Below are positions 16,906 to 26,837 of a stretch of 64,000 nt of DNA, piece by piece. Within the stretch, counting starts at the first letter, position 1. Every line of letters begins with the position of its first letter. The stretch is from the NCBI RefSeq assembly GCF_900172215.1, contig NZ_FWFP01000001.1, positions 186,001 to 250,000 of the forward strand. Reading direction: 5' to 3'. A program made the translations under genes and the position numbers. The notes under the pieces are model-generated. The model was not told the DNA's origin and did no database searches. It was given only the letters and a program-made list of their open reading frames with translations. This stretch comes from Ruegeria meonggei (GTDB taxonomy: Bacteria > Pseudomonadota > Alphaproteobacteria > Rhodobacterales > Rhodobacteraceae).

Positions 16906-18002
16906 TCCTCGACCGATACTTTGCCCGCCGGTTCCTCCAGAGCTTTCTGGTCATCGGCGGCATCTTTTTGACCCTGCTGATTCTGATTGATCTGATCGAA
17001 CAGTCGCGCCGCTTTGACTCGGTCGGGCTATCCTTTGGTCGGGTTGTTCATCTGACCCTGCTCAACACCCCAGCGGCCATCAGCGAGATGTTGCCCCTAT
17101 TGGTGATCCTGTCCACGATTGCTCTGTTCGTCGGTCTGGCGCGCAGTTCAGAACTGGTGGTCACGCGATCCATCGGGCGCTCTGGCATCCGGTCGCTGCT
17201 GGCACCTGTGACGCTGGCAGTGATGATTGGAACGCTGGCAGTTGTCTTGCTGAACCCCATCGCTGCCGCGACGTCCGAAGAATACAAACGCCTATCGGAC
17301 AGTTACAAAAACAACGGCAGTTCGACCCTGTCGATCACCAGAGAAGGTCTTTGGCTACGGCAAGGTTCAGCCAACGGGCAATCGGTTATCCATGCGCGTG
17401 GCACGTCAAATGACGAGATGTTGGAATTGTATGGCGTAACAATCATTACGTTTGCTCAGGATGGGACCCCGACGCAGCAAATCCTGGCCAGTCGCGCAGC
17501 GCTTACAGATGGGAACTGGATTCTGTACAACGCAAAGATCTGGCCGCTGGAAGAGAACGTGAACCCCGAGGCCAACGCCTCGGAGCACCAGCAATTGGAA
17601 GTTCCGACAACCCTGACGCGTCAACGTATTATCGACACGCTGGGTCAGCAGGACTCGGTATCTGTGTATGACCTGCCGCAGTTGATCCGCGATCTGCGCG
17701 AGGCCGGGTTTTCAACCAAACAGTATGAGGTCTGGTTGCAGGTGCAGCTGGCACGGCCCTTCTTTCTTGTGGCCATGGTCATGATCGGTGCCGCCTTCAC
17801 CATGCGCCATGTCCGGTTCGGGGGTACAGGTATCGCCGTCCTGACGGCCGTACTTTTGGGATTTCTCATCTATTTCGTGCGTAACTTTGCCCAAATTCTG
17901 GGAGAAAACGGTCAATTGCCAATCTTAGTCGCGGCCTGGGCCCCACCCTTCGCAGCCATACTTCTATCTCTTGGCCTGTTGCTGCATGCGGAGGACGGCT
18001 GA
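16902..18002 (+). CDS. lptG: LPS export ABC-transporter permease LptG
   Basis: The 366-residue inner-membrane permease works in the LptB2FG complex, which extracts lipopolysaccharide from the inner membrane and passes it to the periplasmic bridge. It shows the family layout: an N-terminal helix after LDRYFARRFLQSF, two more helices with the SELVVTRSIGRSG coupling segment to LptB, a large periplasmic beta-jellyroll (about residues 125-265), then three C-terminal helices ending in WAPPFAAILLSLGLLL. I chose GTG 16902, which has a GAGGA site seven bases upstream; ATG 16878 would add eight unusual residues. The lptD start overlaps its stop (TGATG). No lptF precedes it. Confidence 0.92.
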   Translation: MILDRYFARRFLQSFLVIGGIFLTLLILIDLIEQSRRFDSVGLSFGRVVHLTLLNTPAAISEMLPLLVILSTIALFVGLARSSELVVTRSIGRSGIRSLLAPVTLAVMIGTLAVVLLNPIAAATSEEYKRLSDSYKNNGSSTLSITREGLWLRQGSANGQSVIHARGTSNDEMLELYGVTIITFAQDGTPTQQILASRAALTDGNWILYNAKIWPLEENVNPEANASEHQQLEVPTTLTRQRIIDTLGQQDSVSVYDLPQLIRDLREAGFSTKQYEVWLQVQLARPFFLVAMVMIGAAFTMRHVRFGGTGIAVLTAVLLGFLIYFVRNFAQILGENGQLPILVAAWAPPFAAILLSLGLLLHAEDG

Positions 18003-20164
18003 TGCGGAAACTCGCCTTCCTGCTGTTATCCAGCTCAGTGGCACTGGCCATGCCAGTCGGTGTCGTGGCCCAGAATCAGCCTGCAGCGGCCCCCGCACAG
18101 ACCGCCGATCAAGAGGATCTGCCTGCGTTGCTGGTGGCGGATCAGGTGTTTATCACACCCGAACGTGTCCTTGTCGCCGAGGGCAATGTCGAGGCATTTC
18201 AGGGCGATATAAAGATAACAGCTGACCGGATAACCTATGACAGGGATACCGGTGCTTTGACGCTGGAAGGGCCAATCCGGATTGATCAGGGCGGCGCGAC
18301 AACGATTCTGGCAGATTCGGCTGAACTGGATGACGGCATCCAGAACGGGCTGCTGATCGGCGCGCGTATGGTCTTTGACCAACAGCTCCAGATCGGATCA
18401 GTACAGGCCACCCGCGCGGCGGGCCGGTACACACAGTTCAGCAAGGTATCGGCGACGTCGTGTCATGTCTGCGCCAATGGCAAGCCACCTATCTGGCAGA
18501 TTCGCGCCCGCAAGGTCACGCATGATCAACTGGAGCGTCAGCTTTACTTCGAAGGGGCGCAGTTTCGTGTTCTGGACGTGCCTGTCTTTTACTTTCCATA
18601 CCTGCGCCTGCCGGATCCGACCTTGGATCGGGCAACCGGGTTTCTGGTGCCATCCGTTCGCACCACGTCGCAGCTTGGGACCGGTGTAAGGGTGCCCTAT
18701 TTCATAAAGCTGGGTGATCACAAGGACCTGACGCTTACCCCTTATCTATCGGCGAAAACGAGGACCCTGGGCGCACGGTACCGGCAGGCGTTCAAACGCG
18801 GCCGCATTCAGCTGCAGGGCGCGTACACCAGGGATGATTTGGAAGAAGGCGAGGATCGCGGGTATTTCTTTGCCGATGGTTTTTTCAACCTCAACGACGG
18901 CTACCGGTTCACCTTTGACATCAAGACGACCTCCGACGACGCCTATCTGGCCGATTACGGCTTGCCCGATTTTGACCGACTGCGCAGCGAGGCCGCGCTG
19001 GAACGGATCAAACGTGACACGGCCTTTCGCACCAGCTTTATTCACTACAAAACCTTGCGTGACAGCGAAAATCAGGATGAAATACCGTCGCGTGTATTCG
19101 ACCTCTACTACCAGAAGCGTCTGTTCCCACAGGCCGTGGGAGGAGAGGTGCGGTTGGGTTTTATTGCCCATGCACATGAACGTACCAGCGACGCTGATGT
19201 CGTCGGCAGGGATATTGCGCGGGCAACATTCGATGCGGAATGGCTGCGCAGCTGGACCTTTGCGTCCGGCCTGAGGGCCGACGCCCGCGTAGGCGCATCT
19301 ATCGACACGTTCAACATCCGCCATGACAGCGCATTCCCGGATCAAGTTACCCGATCCACGCCGCGCGCGGCGCTGACGCTGCGATATCCCGTGCGGCGAC
19401 GCGAAGCATCCGGGGCAACGCAGATACTTGAGCCGATTGCGCAGGTCGGTTGGACCCATGTGACGGACACGGATGTCCCAAATGACGAAAGCACCTTTCA
19501 GGAATTCGACCAAGGCAACCTTTTGGCCCTATCGCGCTTTCCCGCGCCGGATCGTCGCGAAGACGGTGTGACGGGTGTGGTTGGCGTCAACTGGTCGCGC
19601 TTTGGGCCAAAGGGATGGCGGGCGCTGGCGACAATTGGCCAGGTGTTCCGTGCAGACGCCGATTCCGATTTCAACCTGACATCCGGCTTGCAGGGTACAG
19701 CCTCGGATTTGTTGATTGCGGGTCAGCTTCAAACGGACAATGGATGGTCGCTGGCCGGGCGTGGTTTGCTGAACGGCGATTTCAGTTTTGCCAAGGCCGA
19801 GCTACGTGCGGCCTGGCAGAAACCGATCGTGGGAATTTCAGGCAGCTATGTTTGGCAAGAACCGGATCCAGCTGAAAACGTGGATGACGAGATTTCCGAA
19901 ACCCGCCTGGTCGGACGCTATACTGTGGATCAAAATTGGTTTACATGGGCCACCGCACGGTATGATCTCAGTGAGTCCGAGCCGATCCGCTACGGGTTGG
20001 GCGTCACGTATCAGAATGAATGCGTGCAAGTTAACATGAACGTCAGCAGGCGCTTTACATCATCATCAAGTATTGAGCCTTCGACAGAATTCGGGTTTAC
20101 CGTTGCCTTGACAGGATACTCTGTCGAAAGTGGCGGCAAACAGTACAAGAGAAGATGCAGTTGA
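18002..20164 (+). CDS. lptD: LPS-assembly outer-membrane protein LptD
   Basis: The 720-residue precursor has a signal peptide (FLLLSSSVALAMPVGVVAQ), an OstA/LptA-like beta-jellyroll of about residues 40-150 (VFITPERVLVAEGNVEAFQGDIKITAD), and a large C-terminal beta-barrel rich in alternating aromatic residues ending in GFTVALTGYSVESGGKQYKRR. LptD with LptE inserts LPS into the outer leaflet. Conserved LptD elements include the Cys pair region TSCHVCANG and the PVFYFPYLRLPDP segment. It is coupled to lptG by TGATG and overlaps surA by ten bases, so export and assembly genes are one transcript. Confidence 0.94.
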   Translation: MRKLAFLLLSSSVALAMPVGVVAQNQPAAAPAQTADQEDLPALLVADQVFITPERVLVAEGNVEAFQGDIKITADRITYDRDTGALTLEGPIRIDQGGATTILADSAELDDGIQNGLLIGARMVFDQQLQIGSVQATRAAGRYTQFSKVSATSCHVCANGKPPIWQIRARKVTHDQLERQLYFEGAQFRVLDVPVFYFPYLRLPDPTLDRATGFLVPSVRTTSQLGTGVRVPYFIKLGDHKDLTLTPYLSAKTRTLGARYRQAFKRGRIQLQGAYTRDDLEEGEDRGYFFADGFFNLNDGYRFTFDIKTTSDDAYLADYGLPDFDRLRSEAALERIKRDTAFRTSFIHYKTLRDSENQDEIPSRVFDLYYQKRLFPQAVGGEVRLGFIAHAHERTSDADVVGRDIARATFDAEWLRSWTFASGLRADARVGASIDTFNIRHDSAFPDQVTRSTPRAALTLRYPVRRREASGATQILEPIAQVGWTHVTDTDVPNDESTFQEFDQGNLLALSRFPAPDRREDGVTGVVGVNWSRFGPKGWRALATIGQVFRADADSDFNLTSGLQGTASDLLIAGQLQTDNGWSLAGRGLLNGDFSFAKAELRAAWQKPIVGISGSYVWQEPDPAENVDDEISETRLVGRYTVDQNWFTWATARYDLSESEPIRYGLGVTYQNECVQVNMNVSRRFTSSSSIEPSTEFGFTVALTGYSVESGGKQYKRRCS

Positions 20165-21408
20165 TTTCAGGTTTCTCCAGTTTCGTTCGTGCCAGTTGGC
20201 TTAATCCCGTCGCCCCGGCCCTGGCTGCAGTAATACTGGCTGTGGCAAGTCCACAGGTCAGCGCGCAAAGCCTGTTTTCGCCAGCGATCAAGGTCAATCA
20301 GGACATCATCACCTGGTATGAGCTGGACCAACGGCAACAATTTCTGACCGTATTGGGGGCGCCCGGTGCCACCGAATCTGAGGTGCGCGATGCGCTGATC
20401 GAAGACCGCCTGCGCAAACAGGCCATGCGCGAAGCCGGAATCGAGGCAGCTCCCGAAGACATTCAGGTGGGCATCGACGAATTCGCCGCCCGCGGTCAAT
20501 TGTCGACCGACCAGTTCTTTCAATTGCTTGCTGAACAAGGCGTGGATCGGGAAACCGTGCGGGATTTCGTGTCCAACCAAATGTCTTGGCGCGACTACGT
20601 CAGCGCCCGTTTTCTGTCACAGGCCCGCCCGTCCGACGACGAGATCAACCGCGCCCTTGGCCAGAGCGGCGGCGGAGGTCTTCAGGTGCTTTTGTCCGAG
20701 ATCATCATCCCAGTGAACCAGCAAACCGTTGCTCAGGCCGATCTTCTGGCACAGGAGATTGCCCAGGTTCAGGGGCTCGACGCGTTTTCTGCAGCCGCTA
20801 CTCAATACTCGGCTGCGGGCACCCGCGACAATGGCGGCCGACTGGACTGGCTGAACCTCACCAACCTGCCTCCGGCACTGCAGCCGGTAATTCTGGGCCT
20901 CAAGAACGGGGACATAACGCAACCGATCTCGCTGCCCAACGCAATCGCCCTGTTTCAGATGCGAGGTCTGCGCGAAGTTTCCACCGGCGCGCCCCGCTAC
21001 TCCAAGATTGACTACGCCGCATATTACATGGCGGGCGGACGTAGCGCCGACACACTGGCCCGGGCCGCCAAGCTGAAAGAAGAGGTCGACACCTGTGACG
21101 ATCTCTACGGGATCGCCAAGGATCAACCACCCGAAGTTCTGGATCGTGTCGATGCCAGCCCATCCGAGATTCCCCGCGATATCGCGCTGGAGCTTGCCAA
21201 GCTTGACCTGAACGAGGTCTCCACATCGCTGACGCGCAACAATGGTCAGACACTTGTGTTCCTGATGCTGTGCACACGCACCGTGGATCGGGGAGAAGAG
21301 ACATCGCGCGCAGATGTGGCCAACGCGCTGACACAACAGCGTTTGCAAGCCTTTGCCGAAAGCCTCGTTGAACAGCTTCGGGCCGACGCCACCATCGTCG
21401 AACAATGA
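20155..21408 (+). CDS. surA: SurA-type periplasmic chaperone/peptidyl-prolyl isomerase
   Basis: The 417-residue protein starts with a signal peptide (hydrophobic PVAPALAAVILAVASPQVSAQ) and a SurA N-terminal domain beginning IKVNQDIITWYELDQRQQF. One parvulin-type domain follows (about residues 180-280: LQVLLSEIIIPV, TRDNGGRLDWLNLTNLPPAL). SurA escorts outer-membrane proteins, including LptD, to the Bam complex, which fits its overlap with lptD. The second parvulin copy of E. coli SurA is not evident, as is usual in alphaproteobacteria. The stop overlaps the pdxA start (ATGA). Confidence 0.9.
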   Translation: MQLISGFSSFVRASWLNPVAPALAAVILAVASPQVSAQSLFSPAIKVNQDIITWYELDQRQQFLTVLGAPGATESEVRDALIEDRLRKQAMREAGIEAAPEDIQVGIDEFAARGQLSTDQFFQLLAEQGVDRETVRDFVSNQMSWRDYVSARFLSQARPSDDEINRALGQSGGGGLQVLLSEIIIPVNQQTVAQADLLAQEIAQVQGLDAFSAAATQYSAAGTRDNGGRLDWLNLTNLPPALQPVILGLKNGDITQPISLPNAIALFQMRGLREVSTGAPRYSKIDYAAYYMAGGRSADTLARAAKLKEEVDTCDDLYGIAKDQPPEVLDRVDASPSEIPRDIALELAKLDLNEVSTSLTRNNGQTLVFLMLCTRTVDRGEETSRADVANALTQQRLQAFAESLVEQLRADATIVEQ

Positions 21409-22370
21409 CCCCGCCCATCGCGCTAAGCTGCGGAGACCCAGCCGGAATAGGCCCGGAAATCGCCGCCAAAGCGTGGTCTAACCTGCGCGACAGCTGTCCG
21501 TTCCTCTATATCGGGGATGCAAGCCACCTGCCGCAGGGCACGCCCGTCGCACATGTCACTTCACCGGCCCAGGCGCAGGAGATCTGCGCCACCGCCCTGC
21601 CCGTGCTGCAGATGGGGTTTCCGGCCCCTAATGTCCCAGGGCAACCGGAACCTGCCAACGCACCTTCTGTCATAGCCTCCATTGAGCGAGGCGTCTCGCT
21701 GGTTCAATCCGGCGCGGCCTCAGCTCTGTGTACGGCACCGATCCATAAAAAGGCTCTGATCGACGGGGCTGGATTTGCTTATCCCGGCCATACCGAGTTT
21801 CTGGCCGCCCTGGCCGGTCGTGACCGCGTGGTGATGATGCTGGCCAGCGACCAACTGCGCGTGGTCCCGGCCACGATCCACATCGCCTTGTCCGACGTGC
21901 CAGCGGCCCTGACACCAGAGTTGCTGCGCGAAACCATCACCATCACCGCCGATGGTCTGCGCCAACAGTTCGGAGTCACAACCCCTCGCATCGCAGTAGC
22001 AGGTCTGAACCCCCACGCCGGCGAAGGCGGGAAAATGGGTCAAGAAGAGCTGGACTGGATCGCGCCCTTGATCGCCGCGATTTCCGACGATACGTACACT
22101 GTGACCGGCCCGCACCCCGCAGATACCATGTTTCACGCCGCCGCGCGCGCCCGCTATGACGCGGCAATTGCCATGTACCACGATCAGGCGCTGATCCCGA
22201 TTAAGACACTGGATTTCGACCGTGGCGTGAACGTTACGCTGGGCCTGCCCTTCATCCGAACCTCACCCGACCACGGCACTGCCTTGGATATCGCGGGCAA
22301 AGGCATCGCCACCCCCACAAGCCTGATCGAGGCCCTGAAACTTGCGCAAAAGATGGCACAGAGCTCGTGA
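21405..22370 (+). CDS. pdxA: 4-hydroxythreonine-4-phosphate dehydrogenase
   Basis: A 321-residue enzyme of the pyridoxal-5'-phosphate pathway that oxidises 4-phosphohydroxy-L-threonine with NAD. Seen features are the N-terminal ALSCGDPAGIGPEI, the metal-binding His in YPGHTEFLAAL, GLNPHAGEGG, and the C-terminal MYHDQALIPIKTLDFDRGVNVTLGLPFIRTSPDHGTA. The start overlaps the surA stop by four bases. The surA-pdxA-rsmA order is widely conserved in proteobacteria, and PLP synthesis is otherwise unrelated to the LPS genes. Confidence 0.95.
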   Translation: MTPPIALSCGDPAGIGPEIAAKAWSNLRDSCPFLYIGDASHLPQGTPVAHVTSPAQAQEICATALPVLQMGFPAPNVPGQPEPANAPSVIASIERGVSLVQSGAASALCTAPIHKKALIDGAGFAYPGHTEFLAALAGRDRVVMMLASDQLRVVPATIHIALSDVPAALTPELLRETITITADGLRQQFGVTTPRIAVAGLNPHAGEGGKMGQEELDWIAPLIAAISDDTYTVTGPHPADTMFHAAARARYDAAIAMYHDQALIPIKTLDFDRGVNVTLGLPFIRTSPDHGTALDIAGKGIATPTSLIEALKLAQKMAQSS

Positions 22371-22373
22371 ACC

Positions 22374-22405
22374 TTCACCTGGCTGAAAAAATCCCCGCCG
22401 GAGGC
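22374..22405. repeat. Intergenic dispersed element, copy 2
   Basis: TTCACCTGGCTGAAAAAATC followed by CCCGCCGGAGG lies just after the pdxA stop. It matches the copy at 13590-13618 at most positions of the TTCAYCTGGCYRAAAAWATC core. It lacks the double hairpin found in copy 1. Confidence 0.4.
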
Positions 22406-22454
22406 AATAAATCTCTGGCGCACTGCCCTCTTTCCGCGCCACGGTAATCGGATC

Positions 22455-23297
22455 ATGAGCGCAATCGACACCCTCCCTCCTCTGCGTGAGGTCATCGCGG
22501 CACACCAGCTTTCAGCGCGCAAGTCGCTGGGCCAGAACTTTTTGCTGGATCTGAACCTGACCGCCAAGATCGCGCGACAGGCCGGAGATCTAACCACCTG
22601 CGATGTTTTGGAAATCGGCCCCGGCCCCGGTGGTCTGACGCGTGGGTTGTTATCCGAAGGCGCGCGCAAGGTTGTGGCGGTCGAAAAAGACACGCGCTGT
22701 ATCGCTGCCTTGAACGAGATCGCCGCCGCCTATCCTGACCGGCTGCAGGTGATCAATGGCGACGCGCTTGAAATCGATCCGCTGGCATATCTGACACCCC
22801 CGATCCGTATCGCGGCGAACCTGCCCTATAATGTCGGGACTGAACTTTTGGTGCGCTGGTTGACCCCACCCGAATGGCCACCGTTCTGGCAAAGCCTGAC
22901 CCTGATGTTTCAGCGCGAAGTGGCCGAGCGCATCGTGGCGCAACCCGGTGGCAAGGCCTATGGCCGCCTTGCCATCCTTGCCCAATGGCGGGCCGAGGTA
23001 CGCATCGCCATGTCCTTGCCACCCGGGGCGTTTACTCCGCCGCCCAAGGTTTCCAGCGCTGTGGTTCACCTGACGGCCCTGACCAAGCCGCGCTACCCGG
23101 CGGATGCCGCAACCCTGTCGCGTGTCGTTGCCGCTGCCTTCAACCAACGCCGCAAAATGCTGCGCGCCTCACTGAAAGGCGTGGCACCTGATATCGAAGA
23201 TCGCCTGCTGGCTGCAGGCATCAAACCCACCGACCGCGCTGAACAAATCCCGCTTGAGGCGTTCTGCGCGCTGGCAAGAAACATTCAAAAAGGCTGA
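22455..23297 (+). CDS. rsmA: 16S rRNA dimethyladenosine methyltransferase (KsgA)
   Basis: The 280-residue SAM-dependent enzyme dimethylates two adenines near the 3' end of 16S rRNA, a checkpoint in 30S assembly. Motifs are [16 protein letters not shown], the SAM site [15 protein letters not shown] with acidic residue VEKD after strand 2, and the catalytic ANLPYNVGT. The C-terminal helical domain ([14 protein letters not shown]) is typical. It follows pdxA after 84 bases containing the dispersed element, and is followed by a strong terminator. Confidence 0.95.
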   Translation: MSAIDTLPPLREVIAAHQLSARKSLGQNFLLDLNLTAKIARQAGDLTTCDVLEIGPGPGGLTRGLLSEGARKVVAVEKDTRCIAALNEIAAAYPDRLQVINGDALEIDPLAYLTPPIRIAANLPYNVGTELLVRWLTPPEWPPFWQSLTLMFQREVAERIVAQPGGKAYGRLAILAQWRAEVRIAMSLPPGAFTPPPKVSSAVVHLTALTKPRYPADAATLSRVVAAAFNQRRKMLRASLKGVAPDIEDRLLAAGIKPTDRAEQIPLEAFCALARNIQKG

Positions 23298-23302
23298 ACA
23301 GA

Positions 23303-23334
23303 AAAAGCCCCGGGTCAGAAACCACGGGGCTTTT
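23303..23334. terminator. Intrinsic bidirectional terminator after rsmA
   Basis: AAAAGCCCCG (23303-23312) pairs perfectly with CGGGGCTTTT (23325-23334) around a 12-base loop. The A-run on one side and T-run on the other make it usable for rsmA on the plus strand and for the convergent DUF4167 gene on the minus strand. Confidence 0.85.
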
Positions 23335-23365
23335 CATATCTATTATCGTTTCGCCGCGACTGTTG

Positions 23366-23947
23366 CTACTCAGCCGCTTCCGGCGCATCACCGTCACCAC
23401 CAGGTGTCTCTTCGGCAGATGCGGGTGCAGCCTTGGGTTTACGTGCACGCGGACGGCGCGCAGGCTTTTCCTTTTTCTCGGGCGTTTCGGCCTCGGCCCC
23501 TTTGCTTTCGGGTGTCTCGACCAAGCCAGATTCAGGGGTCGCGGTTCCGGGCGGGAAATCCATCACATCGGGTTGAGGGACCTCGGCCGGATCAGCCTGG
23601 CGTGCGGCATCGCGTTCCTGACGCTCGGCCCGTTCACGGTCACGCTCGGCCTGGCGTTCGCGGTTCTGGCGCTCCTGCTCTTCGCGGCGCGCGTCCATTT
23701 CACGCTGCGCATCACTGAGCAAGCGAAGGTAATGTTCGGCATGCTGCTGAAAGTTTTCGGCGGCCACACGGTCATTCGACAGCTGGGCATCGCGCGCCAG
23801 CTGATTGTATTTGTCAATGATCTGCTGTGGCGTGCCACGCACTTTGCCTTCGGGACCCGAGCTGTCAAAAACCCGGTTTACGACGTTGCCGCCGGAGGGA
23901 CGATTGCGGTTGTTCTTGGCCCGCGAGCGGGATTTGGAAGATCTCAT
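23366..23947 (-). CDS. DUF4167 protein
   Basis: This 193-residue protein starts with the DUF4167 signature: basic SSKSRSRAKNNRNRP, then NVVNRVFDSSGPEGKVRGTPQQIIDKYNQLARDAQLSNDRVAAENFQQHAEHY in segments. The middle (about residues 80-115) is a charged, Arg/Glu-rich helix likely to form a coiled coil, and the C-terminus is low-complexity Pro/Ala/Glu and Lys/Arg (RRPRARKPKAAPA). DUF4167 is common in alphaproteobacteria and of unknown function; the basic N-terminus suggests nucleic-acid binding. It lies downstream of prmC and prfA on the same strand, about 240 bases away. Confidence 0.88.
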   Translation of the reverse strand: MRSSKSRSRAKNNRNRPSGGNVVNRVFDSSGPEGKVRGTPQQIIDKYNQLARDAQLSNDRVAAENFQQHAEHYLRLLSDAQREMDARREEQERQNRERQAERDRERAERQERDAARQADPAEVPQPDVMDFPPGTATPESGLVETPESKGAEAETPEKKEKPARRPRARKPKAAPASAEETPGGDGDAPEAAE

Positions 23948-24185
23948 CTACTTTAGTCAGCCTTGTCGTTCGCTGCCGATCACCTCGCGTCCTGCACTGC
24001 TCAAAAGCTTTTGCTGTGACGCGATGTCGACTTTTTTGGGCTTGGCGTCAGGGGCCCGCTGTAGCAGCGTCAACCTCTCCGACTAATCCTGAGTAAACAT
24101 GTCCTGCGCGTGCAGACAAGGGGTTTGTCCAAAATATCGCAGCTTTTTTACATCAATCGGCGCATTTCAGCCTCAGAACAGGCCA

Positions 24186-25031
24186 TCACTGCGGCATTCT
24201 GGCAAACACAACACGATCCCGGCCATCCAAATCCGGGATAATCCGCGTATGTGCCAAACCGGCTGCCTGAAAAAGTGCCGCTACATCCGGTCCCTGCGTT
24301 GGCCCGATTTCGACCAGTAAACGACCACCGGGCATCAGGAAATCAGGAACCCCGGCGGCAATACGACGATACGCGCCCAGCCCGTCGCCTTCATCCGTCA
24401 GCGCCATGCGCGGTTCGTGTTCGCGCACTTCGGGGGACAATTCCTCCATCTCGGACAAAGAAATATAGGGCGGGTTTGAAACAATTAGGTCATATTGCCC
24501 ATCAATGTTTCCAAACCAGTCAGATTGCAGAATCTCTGCACGACTTTGCACCTGATGCTGAACCGCGTTGGCACTGGCTTGCAGACAGGCCGCTTCGCTG
24601 AGGTCCGTACCCACACCCGAGGCGCTGGTCCGCTCGGCCAACAGGGTGATCAGAATGCAGCCGGACCCGACGCCCAGATCCAGCAGATGATCGAACGGCT
24701 CGCTCAGCGCGGCTTCGATCAATATTTCGGTTTCGGGGCGAGGGTCCAGCACATCGCGGCTGACACGGAACCGGCGGCCATAGAATTCGCGTTCACCCAG
24801 CAAGTGCGAGACCGGTATACGTATGGCGCGCAAGGCAATCAGCTGATCATATCGTTCGGCAATCTCGGGCGACAACTCTTCGGGCGCGATCAGCGTGACA
24901 CGGCTGGCCTCGATCCGCGCGGCATGAGCCAGCAATACACGCGCGTCACGCGCCGGATCAGGCACACCTGCGGCCCGCAGACGCGCAGTTGCAGCGACCA
25001 TGGCCTGCGCTGCTGTGAGGGCCCCGATCAT
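24186..25031 (-). CDS. prmC: Release factor glutamine methyltransferase
   Basis: The 281-residue SAM-dependent enzyme methylates the Gln of the GGQ motif in RF1 and RF2. It shows an N-terminal helical domain ([22 protein letters not shown]), the segment [33 protein letters not shown] motif [18 protein letters not shown] and the catalytic NPPY (VSNPPYIS). Its start overlaps the prfA stop by four bases (ATGA), so it is cotranslated with its own substrate, an arrangement conserved across bacteria. Confidence 0.95.
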   Translation of the reverse strand: MIGALTAAQAMVAATARLRAAGVPDPARDARVLLAHAARIEASRVTLIAPEELSPEIAERYDQLIALRAIRIPVSHLLGEREFYGRRFRVSRDVLDPRPETEILIEAALSEPFDHLLDLGVGSGCILITLLAERTSASGVGTDLSEAACLQASANAVQHQVQSRAEILQSDWFGNIDGQYDLIVSNPPYISLSEMEELSPEVREHEPRMALTDEGDGLGAYRRIAAGVPDFLMPGGRLLVEIGPTQGPDVAALFQAAGLAHTRIIPDLDGRDRVVFARMPQ

Positions 25032-26083
25032 TGCGCCATCTCCGCCAAAAGCCGCGCCTGATCATCGGCGGTCAGCGCGTCGATCACCTCGTCCAGATCG
25101 CCCTGCATGACCTGATCCAGCTTGTAAAGTGTCATGTTAATGCGGTGATCCGTCATCCGACCCTGCGGAAAATTATAGGTCCGGATGCGTTCAGATCGAT
25201 CACCCGAGCCCACCTGACTGGCACGATCAGCCGAGCGTTCGCTGTCAATCCGCTGCCGCTCCAGATCATATAGCCGCGTTTTCAGCACCTGCATCGCAAT
25301 CTCACGGTTACGGTGCTGAGATTTCTCTGAGCTTGTCACCACAAGACCCGTCGGCAGGTGGGTGATCCGCACTGCCGAATCGGTGGTGTTCACATGCTGC
25401 CCGCCTGCGCCCGAGCTACGCATCGTGTCGATGCGGATGTCATTGGCATCAACCTGAATGTCCACATCTACGGCCTCGGGCAAGACCGCCACGGTGGCAG
25501 CCGACGTGTGAATGCGCCCGCCGCTTTCGGTTTCGGGCACGCGCTGCACCCGGTGCACACCGGATTCGTATTTCATCCGGGCAAACACGTTGTCACCTTT
25601 GATATGGGCCACGACCTCTTTGATGCCGCCCAGGTCTGAGGCTTGTTCTTCGATAATCTCAAACTGCCAGCCGCGCGCCTCGGAATAGCGTTGATACATG
25701 CGCAACAGATCACCGGCAAACAACGCGGCCTCGTCCCCGCCGGTGCCCGGCCGGATTTCCAGCATCGCCGGGCGCGCATCAGCGGCATCCCGGGGCAACA
25801 GCGCCAGTTGCAGCGCATGTTCGGCCTGTGGGATGCGGGATTGTAGGTCAGGAATTTCCTCTTCGGCCAGTTCCTTCATGTCCGGATCGGTCAGCATTGC
25901 CTGCGCCTCGGCCAGATCGCCCACCAGTTGACGCCACGCCATGATCTGATCGACCACCGGCTTGAGGTCGGAATACTCTTTCGCCAAAGCCGCAATTTCC
26001 CCACCCGAGGCGCCATCCGCCATGGCTGCTTCGAGGTACTGGAATCGCTGAGTTATCTGTTCAAGGCGTTCTTCGGGGATCAT
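25028..26083 (-). CDS. prfA: Peptide chain release factor 1
   Basis: RF1 reads UAA and UAG and triggers peptide release. The protein shows the coiled N-terminal domain, the PAT-type codon-reading region in the centre, the GGQ motif ([24 protein letters not shown], quoted in part), and the basic C-terminal [15 protein letters not shown]. The start at ATG 26083 ([14 protein letters not shown]) matches homologue N-termini and gives 351 residues; ATG 26101 would add six residues. No strong ribosome site separates the two. prmC follows with an ATGA overlap. Confidence 0.95.
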   Translation of the reverse strand: MIPEERLEQITQRFQYLEAAMADGASGGEIAALAKEYSDLKPVVDQIMAWRQLVGDLAEAQAMLTDPDMKELAEEEIPDLQSRIPQAEHALQLALLPRDAADARPAMLEIRPGTGGDEAALFAGDLLRMYQRYSEARGWQFEIIEEQASDLGGIKEVVAHIKGDNVFARMKYESGVHRVQRVPETESGGRIHTSAATVAVLPEAVDVDIQVDANDIRIDTMRSSGAGGQHVNTTDSAVRITHLPTGLVVTSSEKSQHRNREIAMQVLKTRLYDLERQRIDSERSADRASQVGSGDRSERIRTYNFPQGRMTDHRINMTLYKLDQVMQGDLDEVIDALTADDQARLLAEMAQ

Positions 26084-26134
26084 CCCGGCGGTGTCTCTCA
26101 TCCGAGGGCTATGGTCAAGGGCCAGCCCTGTGCT

Positions 26135-26437
26135 ATGCTAAAATCCATGAAGGGGTTGGTACTTGTATTTTCGCTGCTTGCCGCACCTGTCATGGCTGAC
26201 TACGTCGGCCCTGATGGAAAGGTGCGCGATTGTTATTGCACAGACAAATCCGGCAGCCGGGTCGAATTGGGCGAAATGACCTGCCTGCAAGTTGACGGCC
26301 GTATGTTCATGGCTCAGTGCCAGATGTCTTTGAACGTGCCGATGTGGCGCGAGGTTCAGGAAGGATGCTTGTCGTCAGGGCTGCAGTCCGACTGGCCAGA
26401 TCTCGAAATTTCTCCCAGTTTACACAGCACGATGTGA
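26135..26437 (+). CDS. Small Cys-rich exported protein
   Basis: A 100-residue ORF divergent from prfA begins with a signal peptide ([17 protein letters not shown], then DYVGPDGK). The mature part has five cysteines in a CYC..C..C..C pattern and the segment [24 protein letters not shown], suggesting a small disulfide-stabilised periplasmic protein. I took ATG 26135; ATG 26147 and ATG 26111 are in-frame options and none has a strong ribosome site. I recall similar small proteins beside prfA in Roseobacter genomes but know of no function. Confidence 0.6.
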   Translation: MLKSMKGLVLVFSLLAAPVMADYVGPDGKVRDCYCTDKSGSRVELGEMTCLQVDGRMFMAQCQMSLNVPMWREVQEGCLSSGLQSDWPDLEISPSLHSTM

Positions 26438-26837
26438 ACCGCCATAAGTCAGCCCATATTCTGAGTTTGTGTTTCTTTCACTGATACGCTTTCGTCACGA
26501 AAAAACAACGTTCTCGCGCTTACTGCGGATATAGCAGTCGACCCGACAAGGTCTGGCACAAATTTTTTACCGCCCGGAAAAAACGTAACCGCAGCGTTTA
26601 GGGGCGCAAAAACAGCGAACAAAAAAGAGAGATGTAATAAAAAGAGTCAAAGCCGTTTCCCAGTCGAAAAACAGCCTTGATTTGAAACCAAACGCTTTTG
26701 GTAGTGCAAGTTAGAATCTAAAAGGATGTGCTGGGTTAGACCGGCATTGTCCATCTCGGCGCACGCTCGATGCAACCTTCGTTCGTACTCGCTGATGTCG
26801 CTGTTCTTGGGTTAGTCAGACATTCACTGTCTGGCGC
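26438..26837. other. Gene-free stretch of 400 bases
   Basis: No supported ORF, tRNA or repeat was seen. The DNA is A-rich in its middle part (about 26560-26720). A hairpin CAGACA-TTCAC-TGTCTG at 26817-26833 lies directly after the DUF1499 gene on the minus strand and may be its terminator, though no T-run follows. Confidence 0.5.
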
